Of a stretch of 15,519 nucleotides of DNA, positions 1 to 5,714 are shown one piece after another. The stretch covers positions 1 to 15,519 of the forward strand of contig JADDPV010000024.1 of NCBI GenBank assembly GCA_016781705.1, written 5' to 3'. The position numbers and the translations under genes are program-made. A model generated the notes under the pieces. The model saw only the letters and a program-made list of their open reading frames with translations. It searched no databases and was not told where the DNA came from. This DNA comes from Rubrobacter sp. (GTDB lineage: Bacteria; Actinomycetota; Rubrobacteria; Rubrobacterales; Rubrobacteraceae). Every line of letters begins with the position of its first letter. Position 1 is the first letter of the stretch.

Positions 1-230
1 ATTACGAGCATCTGTCCATTCCCCAGGAGGTCGCCTGATCGTGCATTAGGCCACCCAAACGGGACATCTATTGCGATGAAGTCTACGTCGTCGCTGCAAT
101 ACTTGAGCATCCAATCGGGATGGTTTGGGTTTCCCATCCCCCGACCGATGTGCTCGACGGAAACTCCTTCCAGCAGGCAGATGCCGGAATTGCGCGCTTG
201 CGTGGCGAGATCTATTCCAACTATCTTCAT
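1..230 (-). CDS. DUF429 family protein, 5' part (truncated by window edge)
   Basis: Reading leftward from an ATG at 230-228 there are 76 uninterrupted codons before the window ends, so only the N-terminus is visible. It begins MKIVGIDLAT and continues to IAIDVPFGWP near residues 52-61. This pairing, an Asp at the end of the first strand (D7) followed by a second Asp in an 'IDxPxGWP' segment (D55), is typical of DUF429 proteins, predicted to have an RNase H-like nuclease fold. The biochemical activity of the family is largely unproven, and no substrate is claimed here. The start overlaps the stop of the upstream uracil-DNA glycosylase gene as ATGA, so the two are probably translationally coupled. 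Pairing with a DNA-repair enzyme is compatible with a nucleic-acid role, but that is inference. The family call rests on the N-terminal quarter only. Confidence 0.72.
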   Translation of the reverse strand, partial: MKIVGIDLATQARNSGICLLEGVSVEHIGRGMGNPNHPDWMLKYCSDDVDFIAIDVPFGWPNARSGDLLGNGQMLV

Positions 231-871
231 GACATTCGCTTTTTCCCTGCCAGCTCTCGCGCTCGGAGGAGGACGGCGTCGAGCATGGGCGGGGTGAGGA
301 CGCCGGTAAAAGTATTCTGCTGGGAGGGATGGTAGCAGCCTAGCAGGACCGGGCCGGAGGGTGCAGTGTACTCGGCGCCGTGGGCGAACTTTGGCTTGGG
401 GCGGACACCGCAGAGCCGCAGGGCGGCGTCCCAGGCGAAGGTGCCGAGGCAGACGACCACCCTTATAGGTAAGAGGGTCAGCTCGCGGGCGGTGTAGGGG
501 AGGCAGTTGTCGCGCTCGGCGGGGGTAGGTTTATTTTGCGGCGGGGCGCAGCGGACGGCGGCGGAGATCCAGAGCCCACTGAGCCGCATGCCGTCTTCGA
601 CGGTGCGCGAGACCGGGGAGCTGGAGAAGCCGGTCCGGTGTAGCGCGGCGAAGAGGAAGTCACCGGAGCGGTCGCCGGTGAAGTAGCGGCCGGTACGGTT
701 GGCTCCGTGGGCCGCCGGAGCTAGGCCGAAGGCGAGGACCTTCGCGTCCGGGTCGCCGAACCCCGGCACGGGACGGCCCCAGTAGGTCTCGTCGCGGTGT
801 GCGGCCTTCTTCTCGCGGGCCACTCTTTCGCGCCACTCGACGAGGCGCGGGCAGCGCCGGCAGGAGGTCAC
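227..871 (-). CDS. udgB: Family 5 (UdgB-type) [4Fe-4S] uracil-DNA glycosylase
   Basis: The 214-residue product should excise uracil, and probably other deaminated bases, from DNA as the first step of base-excision repair. The family 5 catalytic motif is visible at residues 49-67 (GLAPAAHGANRTGRYFTGD); family 5 enzymes lack the polar Asp/Asn found at this place in other UDG families. The second motif is HPSQQNTFTG at 181-190. Four cysteines fit the iron-sulfur cluster: C4, C7, C108 and C123. The gene follows apgM by 34 nt and overlaps the DUF429 start by 4 nt, so the three are likely one transcript. The start is doubtful. The only canonical codon is GTG at 871-869, with GGGAG abutting it. Yet the frame stays open upstream and reads LAALGREVTSC, which resembles the usual UdgB N-terminus. 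Length is close to the family norm. Confidence 0.93.
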   Translation of the reverse strand: MTSCRRCPRLVEWRERVAREKKAAHRDETYWGRPVPGFGDPDAKVLAFGLAPAAHGANRTGRYFTGDRSGDFLFAALHRTGFSSSPVSRTVEDGMRLSGLWISAAVRCAPPQNKPTPAERDNCLPYTARELTLLPIRVVVCLGTFAWDAALRLCGVRPKPKFAHGAEYTAPSGPVLLGCYHPSQQNTFTGVLTPPMLDAVLLRARELAGKKRMS

Positions 872-905
872 CTCCCGTCCGAGGGCGGCGAGGGGTTGTT
901 CGCTC

Positions 906-2114
906 TTACGCGCCGTAGCGGTTGAGCTTGAGGGCGTGGCCCATGAGGAGGCCCATGATCTCCTCCCCCGGAAAGACGCCCAACGAACCCCCAGCGCACG
1001 CCCGCTCGCCGAAAGCGTCGGCGGTCGGCAAAGTATAGGGGGAATGGACCAGGAAAGGCACCCCGTGCCAGGAGTGGCTCTTCATCTTCGCTGGCGTGGC
1101 GTGGTCGCCGGTCACCGCCAGGGCGTCGGGGCACAGGTCGAGGAGGTCGGGTAGGAGGGCGTCCACCTCTTCTACGACCGCGGCCTTCCGCTTCGGATCT
1201 CCGTCCTCACCGGCGGCGTCGGTGGCCTTGACGTGGACGAAGAAGAAGTCGTGCGAGCCCCAGCTCCGCGTCAGCGTCTCCAGCTCCCCGGCGAAATCGG
1301 GGCCGCCTTCCCGGAGGACCTCCATCCCGGCGAGGCGGGCGAGACCCTTGTACATCGGGTAGGTCGCGATGGCCGCGGCGTTCAGCTTGTAGGTCTCCTC
1401 GAAGCGGGGGAGTGCCGGGTGCATCCCGAACCCGCGCAGGAGCACCGTGTTGGCCGGATGCTCGTCCGCGAGGATTTCGTCGGCCTTCGTGACGAAGGCG
1501 TTGGCGAGCCCGGCGCTCTTCTCCGCCGCCCCATCGCCGTTCGTCGGCTTCACGCGGAGGGGCTCGAGCCCCGTCCTCTGAGGGTCGGAGTCCGAGAGGG
1601 CATCCGAGAGCCCCTCCGCGCGGAATACGGCGACGGCGCGGTGTTCCTTCTCGTGTACGACGGAGACCTCCGCGCCGTCGAGGTGGAGTTTCTCGTTCAG
1701 GAGGTCTACAAGCTTCGCGGCTTCCTCGGTGGGGATGCGGCCGGCGCGGCGGTCGGAGATCTTGCCGGACTCGTCCTTCGTCGCGAAGTTAATGCGGGCG
1801 GCGAGGTCGTTCTCCCCGAGTTCGACGCCCACGCCGAGGGCGCTCAACACGCCGCGCCCGACCTCGTATTTCAGGGGGTTGTAGCCGAAGAGGGCGAGGT
1901 GGCCGGGACCGCTGCCGGGGCTGACGCCGGCGGCGACGGGGCGGTTGAGGCCCAGGTCGCTCCCCGCGGCGAGGCGGTCGAAGTTCGGGGTGTTCGCGGC
2001 CTCGAGCTCCGTCCGTCCGTCGTCGTTGGGGAGACCGCCGAGGCCGTCGAGGACGAGCAGGACTATCTTCGAGTCCGTCGGGACCGACAGCTCGCGCATG
2101 AGGTCAAGGTCCAA
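906..2114 (-). CDS. apgM: 2,3-bisphosphoglycerate-independent phosphoglycerate mutase, archaeal (ApgM) type
   Basis: The 402-residue cytosolic enzyme interconverts 3- and 2-phosphoglycerate in glycolysis and gluconeogenesis. It belongs to the alkaline phosphatase-like ApgM branch, not the cofactor-dependent histidine-phosphatase branch. Visible metal and catalytic elements are VLDGLGG (D23), the phospho-acceptor region PGSGPGHLALFGY (candidate S68, H72), HVKATDAAGEDGD (H294, K296, D299) and TGDHAT followed by HSWHGVPF (D337, H338, H347). The wording resembles Thermus-type bacterial ApgM proteins. I chose the TTG start at 2114-2112 because GGGAGG lies 8 nt upstream; an in-frame ATG at 2099-2097 has no such site. 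An ATG between the Shine-Dalgarno site and the TTG is out of frame. It is the first gene of the likely operon apgM-udgB-DUF429, an unusual mix of central carbon metabolism and DNA repair. Confidence 0.95.
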   Translation of the reverse strand: MDLDLMRELSVPTDSKIVLLVLDGLGGLPNDDGRTELEAANTPNFDRLAAGSDLGLNRPVAAGVSPGSGPGHLALFGYNPLKYEVGRGVLSALGVGVELGENDLAARINFATKDESGKISDRRAGRIPTEEAAKLVDLLNEKLHLDGAEVSVVHEKEHRAVAVFRAEGLSDALSDSDPQRTGLEPLRVKPTNGDGAAEKSAGLANAFVTKADEILADEHPANTVLLRGFGMHPALPRFEETYKLNAAAIATYPMYKGLARLAGMEVLREGGPDFAGELETLTRSWGSHDFFFVHVKATDAAGEDGDPKRKAAVVEEVDALLPDLLDLCPDALAVTGDHATPAKMKSHSWHGVPFLVHSPYTLPTADAFGERACAGGSLGVFPGEEIMGLLMGHALKLNRYGA

Positions 2115-2122
2115 AGCAGCAT

Positions 2123-2128
2123 CCTCCC
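2123..2128 (-). promoter_or_regulatory. Ribosome binding site of apgM
   Basis: GGGAGG on the minus strand, 8 nt before a TTG codon. This site decides for the TTG start over the ATG five codons further in. Confidence 0.7.
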
Positions 2129-2187
2129 ATTTCGTGGTTTCGGCAGTCTACCAAATGGGGATTCACGCAATCTTCGGCTCGGAGGGA

Positions 2188-2207
2188 TCTCGCCTGTGCA
2201 GGCGAGA
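2188..2207. promoter_or_regulatory. 20-bp perfect palindrome between apgM and the VOC relic
   Basis: TCTCGCCTG and CAGGCGAGA are exact reverse complements separated by TG, giving a 20-bp palindrome (8 bp with a GUGC loop if drawn as RNA). It lies in the divergent spacer about 75-95 bp upstream of the apgM start and 50-70 bp upstream of the VOC relic start. Position and symmetry fit an operator for a dimeric regulator. It could also be a leader hairpin. No U-tract follows on either strand, so a terminator is less likely. I cannot match it to a named regulator. Confidence 0.4.
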
Positions 2208-2257
2208 GGGAAGGCCGCGTACGCTTATTCGATCGGATGAAGATCGGGAGGAGGAAG

Positions 2258-2629
2258 ATGAGGATCCTTGGCCTGATGATGGTCACTTACCACTTGGGAG
2301 ACTTCGATCGGGCGAAGGATTGGCACGCTGCCGTGTTGAGAACCGAACCGTACGACGCGACGAGCCCTTCTACGTCGGCGGGGCTTCAAGCTCGGGTTGC
2401 GGCCAGAAGCCTCCGGCACGCTTCGCTCCGACACCGGTGTGACCGCCGCCTACTGGGGCGTCGAAGACGCGGACGCGGCGCTGGAGCGGCTCCTCCATCT
2501 CGGGGCGACCGAAAGCGGGGGCGTCCACGATGTCGGCGGCGACATCCGCGTCTTCGACGCCGTTCTCACCCATTCGGCAACGTGTTTGGTGTCATCAAGA
2601 ATCTGTACTACGCGCTCGAAGGTGCGTAA
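2258..2629 (+). pseudogene. VOC (glyoxalase/bleomycin-resistance fold) family gene, broken by several frameshifts
   Basis: The gene starts at an ATG (2258) with a strong GGGAGGAGGA site just upstream and reads MRILGLMMVTYHLGDFDRAK, a typical VOC N-terminus (strand, then 'D..RAK.WY..vL'). Near 2357 sense passes to another frame reading DEPFYVG (2359-2379). Near 2380 it passes to a third frame reading GFKLGLRPE and then GVTAAYWGVEDADAALERL and DVGGDIRV. Between about 2553 and 2571 it returns to the first frame for the C-terminal PFGNVFGVIKNLYYALEG and a TAA at 2627-2629. Pieces are in the right order and spacing for one protein of about 120 residues. At least three frame changes are needed, so no normal product is expected unless the assembly is wrong. 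The central frame is open into the next gene, so automatic calling could wrongly fuse the two. Confidence 0.85.
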
Positions 2630-2693
2630 CGGGCCGCTCGGTGGTCTGCTACGCTTCTCCAAAGACGACGGATCGCAGACGCGCGGAGGGCGG

Positions 2694-3605
2694 ATGGAGA
2701 TAGAGACGATAGACTTGAGCTTTATGGGAGAGAGGGAGATCATCGCCTCCTTTCTCATCACTGGCGACTCCTCGGCGGCTATCGTCGAGACCGGCCCGAC
2801 GAGTTGCATGGAGGAACTCCTGCGCGGCCTGAAGGGCCACGGCGTCGCCCCCGAAGACGTGGCTCAGGTCTTGCTTACGCACGTCCACCTGGACCACGCC
2901 GGGGCGTCGGGGAACCTGGTGGAGGTCTTGCCGAACGCGACCTTCTATGTGCACGAGGTCGGCTACCCGCACATGGCCGACCCCTCGAAGCTGCTCAAGA
3001 GCGCGACCCGCATCTACGGTGAGCGCATGGACGAGCTGTGGGGGGAGACCCGCCCCGTGCCGGAGGATCGCCTCGTCGCGCTGAAGGGCGAGGGGGAGGA
3101 GATAGAGGCGGCGGGCTGCGTACTCACGGCCCACGACACGCCGGGGCACGCCTACCATCACCTGGCGTTCCACGAGCCGGAGAGCGGCGCGCTCTTCGCC
3201 GGGGACGTGGCGGGGATACGCCTGCCGGGGCAGTCCTACGTCCGGCCGCCCACGCCGCCCCCGGAAGTGGACGTCGAGGCGTGGAACCGGAGCATACAAG
3301 AGATCCGGCGTATCTCCCCGAGCGCCATCTGCCCCACGCACTTCGGGCGCTTCGAGGACGTGGAGCGGCACCTCTCGGAGCTCGAGCAGCGCCTTCAAGA
3401 CTGGCTGCTCTTCGTCGAGGAGCGCATAGGCCAGGGGCGCTCGCAGGAGGAGATCGCCGCCGAGCTCAAGGACAAGGGCGACGCCGAGATGCTCGCCGAG
3501 GGCAGCGGGCCGGAAAATTCCGGCCGCTACGACCTCGCCGGCAACTACGAGATGCTCGTCGCGGGCATCGCGCGCTACGCTACGCGGCGGCGGGAGAAGA
3601 AGTAG
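2694..3605 (+). CDS. Metallo-beta-lactamase-fold hydrolase
   Basis: The 303-residue predicted cytosolic metallohydrolase has the signature THVHLDHAG at residues 62-70 (ligands H63, H65, D67, H68). Further metal ligands follow in order: H152 (TPGHAYHH), D171 (LFAGDVAG) and H216 (CPTHFGRF), which completes a dinuclear site. The C-terminal part (about 222-303) is helical and charged and may act as a cap or dimer element. The family includes glyoxalase II-like thioesterases, lactonases and flavoprotein domains; nothing here fixes the substrate. I chose the ATG at 2694 because GGAGGG lies just upstream and the protein starts at the first beta strand (METIDLSF-like). Open frame upstream of 2694 belongs to the dead VOC gene. 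The gene stands alone on its strand; no intact operon partner is visible. Confidence 0.92.
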   Translation: MEIETIDLSFMGEREIIASFLITGDSSAAIVETGPTSCMEELLRGLKGHGVAPEDVAQVLLTHVHLDHAGASGNLVEVLPNATFYVHEVGYPHMADPSKLLKSATRIYGERMDELWGETRPVPEDRLVALKGEGEEIEAAGCVLTAHDTPGHAYHHLAFHEPESGALFAGDVAGIRLPGQSYVRPPTPPPEVDVEAWNRSIQEIRRISPSAICPTHFGRFEDVERHLSELEQRLQDWLLFVEERIGQGRSQEEIAAELKDKGDAEMLAEGSGPENSGRYDLAGNYEMLVAGIARYATRRREKK

Positions 3606-3659
3606 CGGACGACGGAAGCTCTGGGACCGGGACGCCCGCGGCGGCCTGTTCAGAAACAG

Positions 3660-3930
3660 CGGCAGCTCCCATACGCGGAGGAGCCGGTCGGCGCCAACCC
3701 GAAGGCCGAATTGGCCGTCCGAGAGAACGCCACGGCCGGTATCCCGTCGGCCTACCCTTCGAAGCTGCGTATCTCGCGCCCGCTCTGCGCGTTTCACGGG
3801 AGACGGAACCGTCCCAGCCACTGGTGAGGACGCAGCGCCCGTCCGGCGAGAAGGGCGTGTCGCAGCTTACCCGAGTATGCTCCCCGGACGGGGAGATCGA
3901 GCGCACTTCGGTCGGCGAGCGGTCGCCGAC
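3660..3930 (-). pseudogene. Relic of a WD40-repeat protein gene (two repeats, three reading frames)
   Basis: On the minus strand, 3924-3802 reads EVRSISPSGEHTRV followed by FSPDGRCVLTSGWDGSV, a close fit to the WD40 pattern 'GHt..V..vaFSPDG..l.SGs.DgtV'. From 3781 to 3755 a second frame reads GREIRSFEG, the usual inter-repeat link. From about 3722 to 3660 a third frame reads SDGQFG and GADRLLRVWELP, the second half of another repeat ending in the eponymous Trp. Spacing agrees with one intact gene minus single bases: 20 nt separate the end of GSV from GREI where 21 are expected, and 32 separate FEG from SDG. Neither end of the gene is recognisable, and there is no start. It is a decayed fragment, not a functional gene. 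The region otherwise looks like the spacer between two convergent genes. Confidence 0.72.
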
Positions 3931-3954
3931 ATCGGCAAGCCGGTGTCCGACCGG
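3880..3954. terminator. Cluster of three GC-rich hairpins downstream of pntB
   Basis: Three inverted repeats lie within 75 bp: CTCCCC/GGGGAG at 3880-3895, an exact 8-bp stem GTCGGCGA/TCGCCGAC with a 4-nt loop at 3911-3930, and CCGGT/ACCGG at 3940-3954. They sit 27 nt and more beyond the pntB stop and between convergent genes, so they may end transcription from either side. There are no T-tracts, so these would not be classical intrinsic terminators; the role is uncertain. The first hairpin falls inside the WD40 relic. Confidence 0.35.
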
Positions 3955-3980
3955 TCCGCATACACACATTGATCGAGTCG

Positions 3981-5402
3981 CTAGGCGCTCTTGACGGCCT
4001 CGACGACCTCCTGGAGGCCCTGCTTGGCGTCGGAGAAGAGCATCATGGTCTTCTCCGTGTCGTAGAAGAGCGGGTTGTCCACGCCGGCGAAGCCGGGGCT
4101 CAAGGAGCGCTTGACGAAGATGACGCGCTTGGCCTTCTCGACCTCGAGGATGGGCATGCCCGAGATGGGGGTGTCCTGCTCGGGGTCGTTTGCCGCCGGG
4201 TTGACGACGTCGTTGGCGCCGACGATGATCGCGGCGTCGGTGTCGTCGAACTCGGGGTTTATGTCCTCGAGGTCGTAGAGCTTGTCGTAGGGGACGCCCG
4301 CCTCGGTGAGGAGCACGTTCATGTGGCCGGGCATACGTCCGGCCACCGGGTGGATGCCGAACAGGACCTCCTTGCCCCGCGATTCGAGCGTCTCCATCAG
4401 GTCGTGCATCGGGCCCTGGGCCTGGGCGACCGCGAGGCCGTAGCCCGGCACGATGACGATCTTGTTCGCCTCCTCGGAGAGGTACTCGCCGACCTCCCCG
4501 GGGCTTGCGTCGTGGACCTCCCGATCCTCTTGCTGGTCGCCCTTCTGGGTCGCGGTGGCCGTGATGCCGGCGAAGATGATCTTGCCCAGCGGACGTCCCA
4601 GAGCGCCGCTCATGAGCCGGGTGAGGATGGTGCCCGACGCCCCGACGAGCGTACCGCCGATGAGCAGGGCGTAGTTGCCGAGCACGAACCCCGAAGCCGC
4701 CGCGGCGAGACCGGTGAAGGCGTTCAAAAGCGAGATGACGATGGGCATGTCCGCCCCGCCTATGGGTATCACGAACAAGACGCCCAGGACGAGCGAGGCT
4801 GCGAAGAGGATGTATAAGGAGACGAGCGGCGAGAGGAACGGTGCTCCTACGGCCTCCACTATCGCCCCGTCCGCAAGGACGTTCGCGCTCAACAGGAGGA
4901 TGCCCACGAAGATGAGCGCGTTCAACACCTGCTGCAACGGGAAGACGACGGAACCGGTGAAGGCGAGCTCCTGGAGCTTCGTGAACGCTACGATGCTTCC
5001 CGCGAAGCTCACCGACCCGATGACGACCGTCAAGAGCCCCGAGATCACGGCAACCCAAGTCTCCGCTGCGCCCTGATAGAACTCAGAGAGCGCCACGAGC
5101 GCTATGCACCCGCCGCCGACGCCGTTGAAGGCGGCGACCATCTGGGGCATCGCCGTCATCGGCACCATTTGGGCCGAAGCTGCGCCGAGTACCCCGCCCA
5201 GAAGGATCCCGACCCCGATCAGCAGCCAGACCCAGGCCGCGTCGACTTCCACGACCAAGAACGTCGCGACGAGGGCTATGACCATCCCGAAGGCTGCTAT
5301 GGTATTGCCGGAGCGGGCCGTACCCGGCTTTCGCAGGCGTCTTATCCCGGTTATGAACAGCACGGCCGCCACAAGATAGGCCAGGAACGTCGCGACCTGC
5401 AC
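3981..5402 (-). CDS. pntB: NAD(P) transhydrogenase subunit beta (domains II and III)
   Basis: This 473-residue membrane protein carries the NADP(H)-binding domain and half of the proton channel of transhydrogenase, which uses the proton gradient to drive NADH + NADP+ to NAD+ + NADPH. Residues 1-285 hold about eight or nine hydrophobic segments. A polar linker (about 286-313) joins domain III. The NADP fold shows VPGYGLAVAQAQ (318-329), GIHPVAGRMPGHMNVLL (349-365), VGANDVVNPAA (394-404), KRSLSPGFAGVDNPLFY (431-447) and MLFSDAK (454-460), all as in characterised PntB. Length is close to the usual 460. The GTG start at 5402-5400 follows the pntAb stop after 3 nt and agrees with the family N-terminus. 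It is the last gene of the pnt operon. The linker is somewhat rich in acidic residues. Confidence 0.97.
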   Translation of the reverse strand: MQVATFLAYLVAAVLFITGIRRLRKPGTARSGNTIAAFGMVIALVATFLVVEVDAAWVWLLIGVGILLGGVLGAASAQMVPMTAMPQMVAAFNGVGGGCIALVALSEFYQGAAETWVAVISGLLTVVIGSVSFAGSIVAFTKLQELAFTGSVVFPLQQVLNALIFVGILLLSANVLADGAIVEAVGAPFLSPLVSLYILFAASLVLGVLFVIPIGGADMPIVISLLNAFTGLAAAASGFVLGNYALLIGGTLVGASGTILTRLMSGALGRPLGKIIFAGITATATQKGDQQEDREVHDASPGEVGEYLSEEANKIVIVPGYGLAVAQAQGPMHDLMETLESRGKEVLFGIHPVAGRMPGHMNVLLTEAGVPYDKLYDLEDINPEFDDTDAAIIVGANDVVNPAANDPEQDTPISGMPILEVEKAKRVIFVKRSLSPGFAGVDNPLFYDTEKTMMLFSDAKQGLQEVVEAVKSA

Positions 5403-5405
5403 AGG

Positions 5406-5711
5406 CTACCCTTTCCTCTTCCTTACCCTCTTGACCGGAGGACGGAACATGCCGAGCATCCGGTTCGTCACCCAGAAGCCGCCGATCACGTTCATCGCCC
5501 CGAGGACGATGGCTATAAAGCCCACCACTATGGTGAAGGTGTCGTCCGCGGTGGCGAACACGATGATCGCGCCTACCAGGACGATGCCGTGGATGGCGTT
5601 GGTCGCGCTCATGAGCGGCGTGTGCAAGAGGTTAGGGACGCGCGAGATGAGCTCGAACCCCAGGAAAGCGGCTATGATGAAGATAGCCAACTGCACGAGG
5701 AGTTGTTCCAT
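5406..5711 (-). CDS. pntAb: NAD(P) transhydrogenase subunit alpha part 2 (membrane part)
   Basis: The 101-residue hydrophobic subunit supplies the membrane helices that form the C-terminal end of the single-chain alpha subunit in E. coli. Three transmembrane segments are visible, roughly at residues 5-22, 42-55 and 58-80, with the family motif VPNLLHTPLMSATNAIHG at 25-42. The C-terminus is strongly basic (RPPVKRVRKRKG), as expected for a cytoplasmic tail. The split of alpha into Aa and Ab is the normal arrangement in Rhodospirillum and many actinobacteria, so it is not a truncation. The ATG at 5711-5709 lies 3 nt after the pntAa stop, with AGGAGG about 11 nt upstream. The next gene, pntB, starts 3 nt after its stop, which points to tight co-translation of the three subunits. 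Confidence 0.95.
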   Translation of the reverse strand: MEQLLVQLAIFIIAAFLGFELISRVPNLLHTPLMSATNAIHGIVLVGAIIVFATADDTFTIVVGFIAIVLGAMNVIGGFWVTNRMLGMFRPPVKRVRKRKG

Positions 5712-5714
5712 GAT

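Noticed and set aside
2237..2257. ATG at 2237 as the VOC relic start
   Set aside because: The purine-rich ribosome site lies downstream of it and just ahead of ATG 2258, which also gives the usual VOC N-terminus.
2397..3605. A single 402-codon VOC-MBL fusion protein
   Set aside because: The part before 2694 lacks the VOC N-terminus and C-terminus, which lie in other frames, and the MBL gene has its own ribosome site and start at 2694.
3583..5058. A 492-codon minus-strand frame overlapping pntB as one protein
   Set aside because: Most of it is an out-of-frame shadow of pntB. Only its last part (about 3930-3800) carries meaning, as a WD40 relic unrelated to the shadow portion.
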